A stretch of DNA of 64,000 nucleotides from Hydrogenophaga sp. PAMC20947 (GCF_004795855.1 NZ_CP039252.1:3968001-4032000); one strand, 5' to 3'; shown: positions 1 through 9,488, numbered from the stretch's first letter. A program made the numbers and translations. Notes: generated from the letters alone by a model not told the origin.

Positions 1-961
1 AATCGACGTAGTTTTGCGTGGTGGCGCTGGTTTTGTCGCCCAGCGAAAGAATCGAATTTTTCTTGGCGTATTCGTTGATCACGCGCTCGCTCTCTTCGAG
101 CTTGGCCTTGGTCTGCTTGATCTGGTCTTCCAGAAACTGCCGCGCATACACCGACGATTCCAGCTTGCGCTCCAGGTTGATCGCAATGAAGGCCTTGGCC
201 ATGGTGTTGGCGATGCGGGCCGACAACTCGGCGTCGCTGTTCAGCACCTGAATTTCCACCAGCCGCGAATTGCGAATCGGCTCGATCTTGATCGAGCGTT
301 GAAACGCACCGATCGTTGCGCTGCGGCTCAGGGTTTGTGCGTTTTGGCTCGAAGGCGTGAACAGCTGGGCAAAGTTGCCCGTGAGTTGCGCCCACAGGCT
401 GCGCTCGGCCAGCTCACCATTGGCCGTTGCCGCATCAAGGCCAGCGCCGGGCAGCGTGCCACTGTCAACCGCAGCAGCTGCTGCTGGTGCCTCCATGGCG
501 CCGGGCAAAGCGGTGGGGGCGTTGCGCTTGTACAGGCCCAGCTCGTCGATCACGCGCTCGGCCAGGGTGCGGCTTTGCAGCAGCTCGATCTGGGTGCGCA
601 GGCTGATGGCTTCGGAGCTGGCGCCTGGGTCCATCTCGACTTCGCTGTTGAAGCCCACCACCTTTTGCGCCGCCCGGTCGATCTGGATCAGCGTGGTTGA
701 TTGGTATTGCGGTGTTTGCCGCAGGGTGAACACCACCGCCGCCAGCGTGCACAGCGCCGTGATGCCCACGATCATCCACTTGTGCTTCATCAGCGTGCGG
801 AAGATGGCCTTGAGGTCGATCTCGTCGTCGGCCTCTGCCGCCGCCTGGGCCTCTTCGCGGGCCAGCACATGCGTTTGCAACATGCGCGGCTGGTGCAGCG
901 CCAGGGCGCCGGCTTGCGGGTGGGGGGGCTGGGCGAGGGGCAGGTGTTCGTTGGCAGACAT
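1..961 (-). CDS. Wzz/Wzc-type polysaccharide copolymerase, 3' end outside window
   Basis: The first 320 residues of an inner membrane chain-length determinant are visible; the gene runs off the left edge. A cytoplasmic N-terminus of about 60 residues carries the Wzz-family entry (DEIDLKAIFRTLMKHKW, 46-62), followed by one membrane segment (about 61-81) and a periplasmic region that ends in a helical, probably coiled-coil stretch (about 262-302). The segment LRTQIELLQSRTLAERV is typical of Wzc/GumC-like PCP-2 proteins, so a tyrosine kinase domain may follow outside the window. It probably sets polymer length with the Wza-like protein encoded just upstream. The ATG at 961 is the only good start; the gap to the preceding gene is about 95 bp. 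Confidence 0.88.
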   Translation of the reverse strand, partial: MSANEHLPLAQPPHPQAGALALHQPRMLQTHVLAREEAQAAAEADDEIDLKAIFRTLMKHKWMIVGITALCTLAAVVFTLRQTPQYQSTTLIQIDRAAQKVVGFNSEVEMDPGASSEAISLRTQIELLQSRTLAERVIDELGLYKRNAPTALPGAMEAPAAAAAVDSGTLPGAGLDAATANGELAERSLWAQLTGNFAQLFTPSSQNAQTLSRSATIGAFQRSIKIEPIRNSRLVEIQVLNSDAELSARIANTMAKAFIAINLERKLESSVYARQFLEDQIKQTKAKLEESERVINEYAKKNSILSLGDKTSATTQNYVD

Positions 962-1056
962 GGCGGCTGGGGGCGTGTGACAGGCTGGGGCGCGGGCGGG
1001 TATCAGCAGCGGAGCAGGGGGCGCCGCGCGCAAAAAAGGAGAGGAAGGGAAAAGGC

Positions 1057-2046
1057 TTACTTGAAGGGGTTCAAGGTGCTCAACAGATCGCCAAAAAACG
1101 AATCGCGCAAGGCCGTGCGTTTCGGGTCTCGCTTGACCACAATCACATCGTCGGCGTTGATGATCGGGTCGGCGATTTCACCGGTGCGGATCTTTTCCAG
1201 ATCAAACATCTGGGTGTTGGCTTCGAGCGAGCTGCCGCTGCGAAACAGCATCACCTCGTTGAGCAGCGCGTATTGCCCGCCGCCCCCGGCCAGCGCCAGG
1301 GCGCGCAGCAAGGTGAGCGTACCGGTGACGGGGTAAATGCCCGGCTTGGCCACCGCGCCCTCAATGGTGATGCGCTGCGAAGTGAATTCTTTGATGAACA
1401 GCGACACCTGGGGGTTTTGCAAAAAGTCTTTTTCGTACTTTTGGGCGATCAACGCCTCGGCCTGGGCGGTGTTGAGGCCGGCCAGCGCCACCGGCCCAAT
1501 CAAGGGCAGCGAGACCACGCCCGAAGCGTTCACCCGCACCGTGCGCTGCATATCGGGCACGCCGTACACATCGAAGTCCAGCAAATCGCTGGGCCCAATG
1601 CGGTAATCGGCCCCCACAGAGGCGGCCGAATTCAGCGGCGGCACACCGCCGCTGCCCGCAACCGGCCCCGCCGGGTCTTGCCCTTTGTCCATGCGCAGGG
1701 CCATGCCCGGGTTGTTGGCACCCACTGGTGCATTGGCGTTTGGGTCTAACCCCGTGTACACCGGCTGGCGCGAAGCCTCAACCGAGCGCTGCAAGGGCTC
1801 AACCGCCTGGGCGCCCAGGGGCTCACCCATGGGCGAGCCCAAGCGAGTGTCTGAAGGTGAAGGCGCACCGGACCGGCCCGGGGCATTGCCAGGGCCATTG
1901 GCCGCAGCGGCCTGTTGCGCCAACGCGCTCGCCGGGGCAGCGCCCGCCAGCGCCAAGCCCAGCAGCAACACCGACGCCAGCGCAGGGGAATGTGGGGGCC
2001 GCAGGCTTAAAAACCGGCCAAAAAACAGTCTCATCTCAGGTAACAC
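1057..2046 (-). CDS. Wza/GumB/EpsE-like outer membrane polysaccharide export protein
   Basis: A 329-residue exported protein. Residues 1-43 look like a Sec signal sequence ending ASALA-Q, with no lipobox cysteine, so it may not be lipidated like E. coli Wza. A low-complexity linker (44-145) precedes a poly_export domain (about 146-220, YRIGPSDLLDFDVYG) and one SLBB domain (about 225-300, ITIEGAVAKPGIYPV). It should form the outer membrane exit for the polymer made by this locus. Start is uncertain between ATG 2046 and the in-frame ATG at 2034. A 194-bp gap separates it from galE, so it may also have its own promoter. Confidence 0.88.
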   Translation of the reverse strand: MLPEMRLFFGRFLSLRPPHSPALASVLLLGLALAGAAPASALAQQAAAANGPGNAPGRSGAPSPSDTRLGSPMGEPLGAQAVEPLQRSVEASRQPVYTGLDPNANAPVGANNPGMALRMDKGQDPAGPVAGSGGVPPLNSAASVGADYRIGPSDLLDFDVYGVPDMQRTVRVNASGVVSLPLIGPVALAGLNTAQAEALIAQKYEKDFLQNPQVSLFIKEFTSQRITIEGAVAKPGIYPVTGTLTLLRALALAGGGGQYALLNEVMLFRSGSSLEANTQMFDLEKIRTGEIADPIINADDVIVVKRDPKRTALRDSFFGDLLSTLNPFK

Positions 2047-2240
2047 CTTGTTGCAAAAAAATCAACGCTTCAACCTGAGATTTTACGGCCTTTCGCAGTG
2101 AGAGGCGGGTCCTCCCCGGGGTATCTGATCAGCGGGAGGGCCTAGCATCACAATTTCCTGCAGTCTTGTGACTTACTTCGGGTTTGCCGGCCCCGGAAGA
2201 ACGCCGCCCAGCGGCGGTTGGTTGTTCCCGGGTTCCGGCC

Positions 2241-3272
2241 TCAACCTGGTTTGAAGCCATGGGGGTTTTGCGATTGCCAGCGCCAGGTGTCGACCATCAT
2301 GGTTTCCAGATCGCGGGTTGCTTGCCACCCGAGTTCGCTGGCAGTCTTTTTGGGGCAGGCCCAGCATTCAGCCAGGTCGCCCTCGCGCCGCGCCACGATC
2401 TTGTAGGGCACCTTTTGGCCCGAGGCGGCTTCAAAAGCCCGCACCAGTTCCAATACGGAATAGCCGAGGCCTGTACCCAGGTTCCAGACCTTCACCCCAC
2501 TGCAGTTCCCCGAACTCAGCGCCTGCAGCGCCTTGATATGGCCGTTGGCCAAATCCACCACGTGGATGTAATCGCGCACCCCGGTGCCGTCTTGCGTGGG
2601 GTAATCGCCACCGAAGATCGACAGTTCAGCCAGCTTGCCCGCCGCCACCTGGCTCACATAGGGCACCAGGTTGTTGGGAATGCCGTTGGGGTCTTCGCCA
2701 ATCTGCCCGCTTTCGTGGGCGCCCACGGGATTGAAATAGCGCAGCAGCGCCACGCTCCACCGCGGGTCAGACGCGGCCAGATCGCTCAACACCTGCTCCA
2801 CCATCAGCTTGGATCTGCCGTAGGGATTGGTAGGCGAGCCCAGGGGCGCACTTTCGGCATAAGGCACCGGGGCTTCGCTGCCGTACACCGTGGCCGACGA
2901 GCTGAACACGAAGCGAAATACACCCGCGTGTGCCGCCGCCCGCGCCAGCGCTATGCTGCCGGCCACGTTGTTGTCGTAATACGTGAGCGGGTCGCGCACG
3001 CTCTCGCCCACCGCCTTGAGCCCCGCAAAATGCACCACCGCCGAAAACGCGTGTTCGGCAAACAGGCGCTCCAGCAAGCCAGCGTCGCGTATATCGCCCG
3101 CAACCAACACCGGCTCCCGGCCCGCCAGCTTGCCCACGCGCCGCAGCGATTCGGGCGAGCTGTTGCACAGGTTGTCCAACACCACCACGTCAAACCCCGC
3201 TTCCAACAGCGCCAGCGTGGTGTGCGAGCCTATGTAGCCCGCGCCACCCGTGATCAATATATTTTCAGCCAT
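2241..3272 (-). CDS. galE: UDP-glucose 4-epimerase
   Basis: A 343-residue short-chain dehydrogenase-type epimerase that interconverts UDP-glucose and UDP-galactose in the cytoplasm. The NAD-binding motif TGGAGYIGS is at 8-16, the catalytic SSSATVYG at 124-131 and the Tyr151-xxx-Lys155 pair (YGRSK) follow as in GalE. HFAGLKAVGES and the C-terminal Ala-Glu-Cys-Trp region (DLAECWACP) also match the family. Length is normal for GalE. It sits 10 bp downstream of the O-antigen ligase-like gene, so it is probably cotranscribed. A WbaP-type galactose phosphotransferase at the head of the locus gives a ready use for UDP-galactose. Confidence 0.95.
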   Translation of the reverse strand: MAENILITGGAGYIGSHTTLALLEAGFDVVVLDNLCNSSPESLRRVGKLAGREPVLVAGDIRDAGLLERLFAEHAFSAVVHFAGLKAVGESVRDPLTYYDNNVAGSIALARAAAHAGVFRFVFSSSATVYGSEAPVPYAESAPLGSPTNPYGRSKLMVEQVLSDLAASDPRWSVALLRYFNPVGAHESGQIGEDPNGIPNNLVPYVSQVAAGKLAELSIFGGDYPTQDGTGVRDYIHVVDLANGHIKALQALSSGNCSGVKVWNLGTGLGYSVLELVRAFEAASGQKVPYKIVARREGDLAECWACPKKTASELGWQATRDLETMMVDTWRWQSQNPHGFKPG

Positions 3273-3282
3273 TGTTCAGTTT

Positions 3283-4710
3283 CTACCCTTCTTGTTTGAT
3301 TCTTGAAGACCGCCGCTGGGCGTTGGCCTCAGCGTTGACTTCGGGCGCTTGGGCCGGCTCGCGCAGAAAAACCCCCAGCAAAAACGCCGCCATCATGGCG
3401 TTGGCCGGTATGTGCAGCGGGTAGTCCACCAGCGCATGCAGCGCCGTGGCCAGCGCGCCCAGCACGCAGGCCACGGCCAACCGATCGGCCTCGGCCCAGC
3501 CCCCGGCGCCGCGCCGCGCCCCGCGCGCCTTGCCCACCAACTGCACCAAGCGCCGCGCCACCAGCGCCAACACCAGCGCCGCCAGCGCCACAAACACCAC
3601 CCCCAGTTCCATGAATAGCTGCAAATAATCGTTGTGGGCCATATCGATCACATAGCCCCCAAGCTCGGCCGGGTGAAACGCTGGGAACACCCACCGGTAA
3701 CTGCCCAGGCCCGAGCCCCAGGGCCAGTGGGTCATGGCCCCTTGCCAAGTGGCTTCGCGCATCAGACCGCGCACCGCGTCGTCGGCCGCCAGGCGCTCGC
3801 CTTCAAACCGGGCCAGCCATTCCAGCCCGCCCGTCAGCGCCACCGCCGCCAGCAGCGCCGCCGCGCCCAGCCACACCCAGCGCTTGCCCCTTTTGCTGCC
3901 CGCGCCCGTGCCCCTGCCTTGGCTGGAGCGATTGGGCATGAGCAAGCCCACCGAGAGCAAGGCCGTCAGCAGGCCCGTGGCGATGCCGGTGCGCGATGTG
4001 CTGAGGGAAATACATGCCAACAACACAAACCAGGCCCCTCCCCACAGCCAGGGCCTGCCACTTCGGCCTTTGCCTGATTCGTTCCCGCCTTGGGCCAGCA
4101 AGCCATACACGGCCAGTGGCACCGCCATCACCAGCAGGTTGCTGTAGGTGTTTTTGCTGGCGTAGGTGCCAATGAGTTTTTCGCCGGATTCCAACCCGAA
4201 CCGCAAAGCCTCCCAGCCACCGAGTTGCATCAGCCCCATGGCGGCTTGCGCCAGCGCCATCCAAAGCCAAGCCAGCCAGAGCGACCGGGTTTGCGCCGGG
4301 CTGGCGCTCAGCCCCAGCAGCCACATGGCCGCCACGGGCAAGCCCACCAGTGCAGCGGCCCAGCCTGCGAGCGGTGTGGCGCTGGATGCCCCCAGCGCAT
4401 TGAGCAGCAGCACCCAAACAGGAAGCGCAGCCAAGGCAGCGAAACCCCACCGCGAAAGCCCCTTGCCCCAGCCTGCAGGCCAGCGCCCTTGCAGCAGCGC
4501 GCCCCAGCCCCAAGCCAGGCACACCAACAGGCCCAGCCATTCCAGCGCCAACAAAGGCACATAGCGGTTGCCACCGCGAATGAGCGTGGCGAAAACAATC
4601 AGCGCCAGCGCCAAGCCGAATGCAACCGCAAAAGCCCTGTTGGCCCAATGCGCCTGAGCCGGTGTGTCGCCGCTGATGACCGGGGCCGAAAAGTGTGCAG
4701 TGGTGCTCAT
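3283..4710 (-). CDS. O-antigen ligase/polymerase family membrane protein (Wzy_C)
   Basis: A 475-residue multi-spanning membrane protein with about ten to twelve hydrophobic segments. Family marks are GTYASKNTYSN (181-191), the SLSTSRTGI loop with Arg240, and the large periplasmic loop holding AHNDYLQ (358-364), which is the hallmark of the Wzy_C/WaaL fold. It may polymerise repeat units or ligate the finished chain to an acceptor. A second Wzy_C-like protein is encoded at 10758-12026, so the two probably divide these tasks; the sequence alone does not say which is which. Its ATG overlaps the stop of the Nudix gene (ATGA), which implies translational coupling. Confidence 0.85.
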   Translation of the reverse strand: MSTTAHFSAPVISGDTPAQAHWANRAFAVAFGLALALIVFATLIRGGNRYVPLLALEWLGLLVCLAWGWGALLQGRWPAGWGKGLSRWGFAALAALPVWVLLLNALGASSATPLAGWAAALVGLPVAAMWLLGLSASPAQTRSLWLAWLWMALAQAAMGLMQLGGWEALRFGLESGEKLIGTYASKNTYSNLLVMAVPLAVYGLLAQGGNESGKGRSGRPWLWGGAWFVLLACISLSTSRTGIATGLLTALLSVGLLMPNRSSQGRGTGAGSKRGKRWVWLGAAALLAAVALTGGLEWLARFEGERLAADDAVRGLMREATWQGAMTHWPWGSGLGSYRWVFPAFHPAELGGYVIDMAHNDYLQLFMELGVVFVALAALVLALVARRLVQLVGKARGARRGAGGWAEADRLAVACVLGALATALHALVDYPLHIPANAMMAAFLLGVFLREPAQAPEVNAEANAQRRSSRIKQEG

Positions 4711-5276
4711 GCCGCGCTGCCTTTTGCGCCAGCTTCAAAAGCCTTGCCCACCCAGGCCAGGTAGGGCGCTACATGCTCATGCAGCTCGCCTGCGTTAGCG
4801 CTCCAAGGCACCCAGCGCCAGGCGCTGTGTTGCTCGCCCACGGGCAGCGCCGGCATCAGTGCTTCCACCTCACTCCAAGTGAGCGGCGCCCAATAGGGCA
4901 GGTTCACATAATGCGTGGCGGCCGCTTCCGAAAACGCGCTGTCAGCGTAGAAATGATCCCAGGCACCCATAAGCTGCGCTCTCTCAATCAAGTTGCTAGC
5001 CAAAGTCCGGGAAGCGCCTAGCTCAACCATAGCCACGCGCAAGAGCGCAGCCGCCAATGCCTCACCTTTGTGTACCCGCCCGCCCGGTGTGAACCAGGCG
5101 CCGCGCGCTGGCGCATTCAGCCGCAAGCCGCAAAGCACAGCCCCGGCCGGATCGATCAATACCCAATCGACAGAAATCAGGGGGAGTGCAGCCATCGCCG
5201 CTTTGAATACAGCTTGGCTCAAAAAAGGGCTTGGCGTTGAATTCACTAATTGGCAATCATTTAGCGTTCGGCACAC
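4707..5276 (-). CDS. gmm: GDP-mannose mannosyl hydrolase-like Nudix protein
   Basis: A Nudix protein of up to 189 residues. The segment LISVDWVLIDPAG followed by ARGAWFTPGGRVHKGE and then a helix ending ELG matches the modified Nudix box of Gmm/NudD, which lacks part of the canonical box. Such enzymes hydrolyse GDP-mannose or GDP-fucose to GDP and sugar and sit in clusters with gmd and fcl, as here. The start is unsure: ATG 5276 overlaps the previous gene by 20 bp, while the family's homology begins near residue 18, so an internal GTG (5246) or TTG (5222) is possible. The substrate is inferred from family and context. Confidence 0.75.
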   Translation of the reverse strand: MCRTLNDCQLVNSTPSPFLSQAVFKAAMAALPLISVDWVLIDPAGAVLCGLRLNAPARGAWFTPGGRVHKGEALAAALLRVAMVELGASRTLASNLIERAQLMGAWDHFYADSAFSEAAATHYVNLPYWAPLTWSEVEALMPALPVGEQHSAWRWVPWSANAGELHEHVAPYLAWVGKAFEAGAKGSAA

Positions 5277-6066
5277 GATTGAACAAAATCTGTTGCATTG
5301 AGTACCAAATAAATAAGGTATTTGTCACCAAGTATCGCTTCCAAAGTCGACGAGGTTCGCTTGCAAACCGATGTAACCATTCCAAACCGTTGCGTTGCAT
5401 CCAAAGAGGTGCGCGCTGAATGGTGCCAGCATGGTAATCAAAGGCAGCACCCACACCAACCATCACCGCGTTAATTCGCCCCCTGTGTTCATCCATCCAT
5501 TTTTCCTGCTTTGGACAACCCAGACTCACCCAAACCACGCCTGCATTTGAATCATTGATGGCCTTGACTGCGGTTTCATCTTCTTCTGCAGTCAATGGGC
5601 GGAAAGGAGGCGAGTAACTTCCTGCGATCCGCAGCGCCGGAAAAGCGGCCATCAACCGATCTTTCAAGATGCTTAAGGTGGCTTCCGAGGATCCATAAAG
5701 GTAAATTGCTTCGCCACAGTCAGCGGCATGGGCGCAATACTTCCACATTAAATCCGGTCCATTTATCCTTTGCTGATCGCGCGCGCCCAAGCGGCGCAGC
5801 AACCAAGCGACGGGCGCACCGTCTGGTGTCGCCAAGTCGGCATTAAAAATTACTTGAGAAAACTCTGGGTCTTGTCGCGCTGTCACGACGGAGTGAGCAT
5901 TACATATGCAGACCACCTTGCTTTCGCGTGTAAGCGCCCATGTGCTAATGCTGTCTACCGCCTGATCCCAAGAGATGATGTCGATGGGAATGCCAAAAAC
6001 GTTCCCAATAGAGCGTTTCAAACTAAGCACATCAGGCCTTGCTTCTTTGGTTGTTATCAATGACAT
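5257..6066 (-). CDS. WecG/TagA/CpsF family glycosyltransferase (GT26)
   Basis: A 269-residue cytosolic or membrane-associated transferase of the WecG/TagA/CpsF family, which adds N-acetylmannosamine(uronic acid) or related sugars to an undecaprenyl-pyrophosphate-linked acceptor. The family signature runs VFGIPIDIISWDQAV (23-37), NADLATPDG with the conserved acidic residue (75-83), RINGPDL (100-106) and WVSLGCPKQEKW (179-190). The C-terminal basic segment (about 225-245, ERxRRLWKRY-like) is usual and helps membrane docking. It overlaps the 3' end of the preceding GT4 gene by 35 bp, so it is part of the same transcript. The sugar transferred cannot be read from sequence. Confidence 0.9.
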   Translation of the reverse strand: MSLITTKEARPDVLSLKRSIGNVFGIPIDIISWDQAVDSISTWALTRESKVVCICNAHSVVTARQDPEFSQVIFNADLATPDGAPVAWLLRRLGARDQQRINGPDLMWKYCAHAADCGEAIYLYGSSEATLSILKDRLMAAFPALRIAGSYSPPFRPLTAEEDETAVKAINDSNAGVVWVSLGCPKQEKWMDEHRGRINAVMVGVGAAFDYHAGTIQRAPLWMQRNGLEWLHRFASEPRRLWKRYLVTNTLFIWYSMQQILFNRVPNAK

Positions 6067-7192
6067 CGGTGTAAATACTCAAAAGTTCCTGATAGTTTCT
6101 CTGAGGTGTGTAGCGCTCCTCGTAGCGTTCGCGGGCGGATCTCCCCATTCGAGCCATTTCTTGCGGGTGTTCCTGAGCCCAGCGCATCTTGCTAGCCAAG
6201 TCTTCTGCATTGCCGGGTTCAAAAAGCAAACCAGTCACGCCGTCCTTTACCAACTCGGCCATTGCCCCATGTCGGCTTGCTATTACTGGCATGCAACTGC
6301 CATAGGCTTCCACCAGCGTGCGGGGAAAGTTCTCATAACAAATGCTGGGCAGCACCAGTGCTATAGCTTGGCTCATTTCAGTACGCACCGCGTCACCTGT
6401 CAGGGCACCCAAAGCCTGAATGCCCGGCACACCGTTCAGTAAATCAGCTTCCGGCCCCGTACCCGCCACGCGAACCTGCACTTGAGGCAGGCTGCGGGTG
6501 GCATTCACAAGCACATCCACCCCTTTTTCGCTAGACAAGCGGCCCACAAACAAAAAGCCGTTTCGTTCTACCGACGGGAGCGCTTCAAAGTCCACAAAGT
6601 TGGGCTTCACTACAACGCGGTCCGCTGGCAAGCCACCGTCAATGAACTTCTTGCGGCAAAACTCATTGAGGGCAATGTAGCGGGTGACTTTTTCGTTCCA
6701 GGTGCCCATGGCGCGGTGCAGTGTGACCATGCCTGCCAAAAGAGTGCTTTGCACCTTTGATTCCCGGTAACAACCACGCACGGCGCCGCGCCACGGGACC
6801 TTGCCCAAACAGTCCTCGCACACCTTGCCCTCCCGCAAAAACATGGCCTGAGGGCACAGCAATCTAAAGTTGTGCAAGGTCTGAATCACCGGCACGCCCG
6901 CATGGGTGGCCGCCCAGTACAAAGACGGCGACACCAGCGGAAACGTGTTGTGCACGTGAATCACGTCAGGCCGCTCGTTCTTGATCAAGGCGGCAAGGTC
7001 TTTGCTGGTTTGAGAAGACCACAGCGTTTGCCGCGCCACAGAGATAGCTGGCATGTGGCGGATCTCATCATTGCTTCGGGTGTAAACCGCGACCTGATGC
7101 CCGTGGGCACGAAGCAAGTCAACCTCTGCTTCAGCGACGGAGTCTTCGCCACCACGTTGTTGGTAGGTGTTGTGGGCAATCAGTATTCTCAT
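6032..7192 (-). CDS. Glycosyltransferase family 4
   Basis: A 386-residue retaining GT-B enzyme. The N-terminal domain opens MRILIAHNTYQQRGGEDSV and has a Cys-rich loop (CEDCLGKVPWRG...CYRES) found in a subset of capsule GT4 enzymes. The C-terminal donor domain contains GRLSSEKGVDVLV and the E-x7-E region ENFPRTLVEAYGSCMPV. I chose ATG 7192 because it overlaps the stop of the upstream glycosyltransferase as ATGA; an in-frame upstream ATG at 7246 would add 18 residues inside that gene. GC is intermediate between the flanking GC-rich genes and the AT-rich cassette. Donor sugar unknown. Confidence 0.88.
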   Translation of the reverse strand: MRILIAHNTYQQRGGEDSVAEAEVDLLRAHGHQVAVYTRSNDEIRHMPAISVARQTLWSSQTSKDLAALIKNERPDVIHVHNTFPLVSPSLYWAATHAGVPVIQTLHNFRLLCPQAMFLREGKVCEDCLGKVPWRGAVRGCYRESKVQSTLLAGMVTLHRAMGTWNEKVTRYIALNEFCRKKFIDGGLPADRVVVKPNFVDFEALPSVERNGFLFVGRLSSEKGVDVLVNATRSLPQVQVRVAGTGPEADLLNGVPGIQALGALTGDAVRTEMSQAIALVLPSICYENFPRTLVEAYGSCMPVIASRHGAMAELVKDGVTGLLFEPGNAEDLASKMRWAQEHPQEMARMGRSARERYEERYTPQRNYQELLSIYTDVIDNNQRSKA

Positions 7193-8352
7193 TTGAGTGC
7201 ACCTGTTTGTTGGTTTATCAAGAATTGCTTCAGCATTGCGCCGCAACTTTCGCCAGAAAACTTGTCTCTAAATCGTTGATATGCAGCGCGGCCCGCCATG
7301 GCCATCACTTGAGAATCAAGAATCCACTTCAATATTATTTGTGCGGCTTCGTCGGGATCGTTTAAAGGAATAAAGCGTCCTTCTATACCGTCCGAGAAAA
7401 CTTCAGGTATTCCCCCAACGGCTGGCGCGAAAATTGGGACTCCGCGAGACAGCGACTCAATGAGAGTAATTGGCAGGTTTTCAATGCGGGCGACATGTAA
7501 ACAAGCCCTATGGGTTTGAAAACTTTCAGCAGCATTCGCTACAAACCCCAAAAACCGAACGTCATCAGCAACCCCAAGGCGCAGTGATGCTGCTTCCAAC
7601 ATTTGACGGTCTGGGCCATTCCCAATCAATGTCAGGCTAAGTGCAGAACCCAGACGACGCGCTGCAGCAAGAATTTCGAGAGCATATATTTGGTTCTTCC
7701 GCGATTCCAATGTGCCCACGCATAAAAGTTCAGTCGCTCCAACGGGTCTGGCAAAACAAACTTTCGGATCGGCAAGAAAATTTGGAATCACCTTCCACGG
7801 CACCGACTTCACGCTGGGGATTCTCTTGTAAAGAATCTCCCGCATAAATTCCGAAACAAAAATTATGCCATCAAGCAACGGCAGTTGCTCAGATTCCATT
7901 TTTTGAATGAAACGATATACAGCCCCATTTTGTCCAAGTCGTCCTTGTCCAACAAATTCATCTGCTTGACTGATATTGAAGTGGACAACCAATACCACCT
8001 TCTGATGCGATCCAAATCGCGCTTCTCTGGCCGCCTTCGAGGATACCGGGCATTGCGCGTAGATAACACAATCATCAGCACCTGCAAGAAAGCTTCGCAA
8101 CCTTCTCTTCAGAATCCAGCCGTGACCCCATCGATAAAGAAGAACCTCAAAAGATGGCGAGAAACGTGCTGTTAATTTCCTCAAAATCAGCATGAATGTA
8201 AGGATGATTCGATCAAGAAGATTCCCATCATGAGGGCACACAAAAATAGGATCGCTGTCGTTTTGCTTGAGAAATGGAAAAACTTCGCGCACATGAGTTT
8301 GAACACCCGTTGTGCCATTCCACTGCAATAAAGACGCAATAAAAAAGGTCAT
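7189..8352 (-). CDS. Glycosyltransferase family 4/1
   Basis: A 387-residue GT-B fold glycosyltransferase. The donor-binding half shows VGTLESRKNQIYALEIL, GNGPDRQML, and the ENLPITLIESLSRGVPIFA region with GGIPEV, all typical of GT4. It starts by ATGA overlap with the stop of the polysialyltransferase-like gene and ends by ATGA overlap with the next GT4, so three genes are translationally coupled. Base composition begins to shift to AT-rich from this gene toward higher coordinates, so it lies at the edge of the horizontally acquired block. Acceptor and donor are not predictable. Confidence 0.85.
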   Translation of the reverse strand: MTFFIASLLQWNGTTGVQTHVREVFPFLKQNDSDPIFVCPHDGNLLDRIILTFMLILRKLTARFSPSFEVLLYRWGHGWILKRRLRSFLAGADDCVIYAQCPVSSKAAREARFGSHQKVVLVVHFNISQADEFVGQGRLGQNGAVYRFIQKMESEQLPLLDGIIFVSEFMREILYKRIPSVKSVPWKVIPNFLADPKVCFARPVGATELLCVGTLESRKNQIYALEILAAARRLGSALSLTLIGNGPDRQMLEAASLRLGVADDVRFLGFVANAAESFQTHRACLHVARIENLPITLIESLSRGVPIFAPAVGGIPEVFSDGIEGRFIPLNDPDEAAQIILKWILDSQVMAMAGRAAYQRFRDKFSGESCGAMLKQFLINQQTGALK

Positions 8353-9488
8353 AAACGTTGTCCAATTGAATTTGACATAATTGTTTCAAAATTTGCCAAA
8401 AAGCTTCCAGTTGGAAATGATTTGACGCCAAATTGTTTCAAGACATTCCTCAACTCAACGAGTGAACCGTTTTCATCAGGAGGTGACACAAGAAACGGCG
8501 CAAAGGTGTAAATTGGAACACCATCTCCGAGCAGGCGTGGGGCGTTCAACAACACTGTGCTTCGGAATGAAACCAGTGCCGCTGGCCGGGTGGTTTTTGC
8601 TAATATTTCAAAAGGAATGTTAGTTTCCAGTAATTTAAACCCCGCACTTTTCGCAGCAGCTAATTGTTCCAGCGACTCAAAATGGTGAGGTTTATAAATT
8701 AGTGGTAAATTAAAGTATTCATTAAGACCATGTGCTAGATTGGTATACAAATCGTTCAAATCAAATCTAGGGTCTAGATGAGGTTGGCCCACAAACATAA
8801 CTGCGTTCAAGTTTTCTCCTGAAAACTCAATTGAGGATGTGTGAGTAGGTAGAAGCTCTATCTGCTTTCCATGTCGAGATAATAGATCAGGATATTCTGC
8901 AATAAGCCCAGCTACGTTCGGCATATCCAGACCATGCGGGTGACCACTAATTGTTAGCCCAAAGCTAAATCCATACATCCATGAAATGCATCGAAATATT
9001 GAAAATTTAATCTTCCACTTTATAGGTAAAGTTAGTTCAAGATAAGAGCTAATGCCTTCGGCATAAATATAATGGCGGCAATTTTCATTTTTTGAAAAAA
9101 TAGCATAGATGGCGTTCATAAGAGGATGAAGTAGCCCTGGATATACTATATCCGTGATCGAAACATCCCATGATTTCAAATGTGTCTGTACGGCCCGAAG
9201 TGCGTGAACATTTTTTCTATTTAGCCTTCCAGTTGATGATGGAATGGCTGCAATTTTTGAAAATCCATTCTCTTCCGTAATATCTAAATCTTGCGAAGTA
9301 CCAGTGAAGATTAGATATGCGCTATTTCCTATTCTATTTTGATAGAAATGTCGGAGCACAAAACTAAGCTGAGGTCTTGTGAAAGCTAAATACAAATAGG
9401 TAGCCAAGGTAGTGTTCAGGAAATTTTGATTGAAGCATTGGAGGATTTTAAAAAATAGAAGTTTTGCGTTCAATTGCAAGACATCCAT
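8349..9488 (-). CDS. Polysialyltransferase-like glycosyltransferase
   Basis: A 379-residue AT-rich gene product that resembles the alpha-2,8-polysialyltransferase family rather than GT4. The marks of bacterial sialyltransferases are visible in order: an acidic-Gly motif at YAEG (142-145), a His-containing motif KPHH (266-269, in place of the usual HP) and a Ser/Thr pair in VSFRSTVL (306-313). No neu genes for CMP-sialic acid synthesis are in the window, so the donor may be made elsewhere or be another CMP-sugar. The first motif is AEG rather than the standard D/E-D/E-G, so activity needs proof. It is the first gene of a coupled run with the next two transferases. Confidence 0.6.
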   Translation of the reverse strand: MDVLQLNAKLLFFKILQCFNQNFLNTTLATYLYLAFTRPQLSFVLRHFYQNRIGNSAYLIFTGTSQDLDITEENGFSKIAAIPSSTGRLNRKNVHALRAVQTHLKSWDVSITDIVYPGLLHPLMNAIYAIFSKNENCRHYIYAEGISSYLELTLPIKWKIKFSIFRCISWMYGFSFGLTISGHPHGLDMPNVAGLIAEYPDLLSRHGKQIELLPTHTSSIEFSGENLNAVMFVGQPHLDPRFDLNDLYTNLAHGLNEYFNLPLIYKPHHFESLEQLAAAKSAGFKLLETNIPFEILAKTTRPAALVSFRSTVLLNAPRLLGDGVPIYTFAPFLVSPPDENGSLVELRNVLKQFGVKSFPTGSFLANFETIMSNSIGQRL

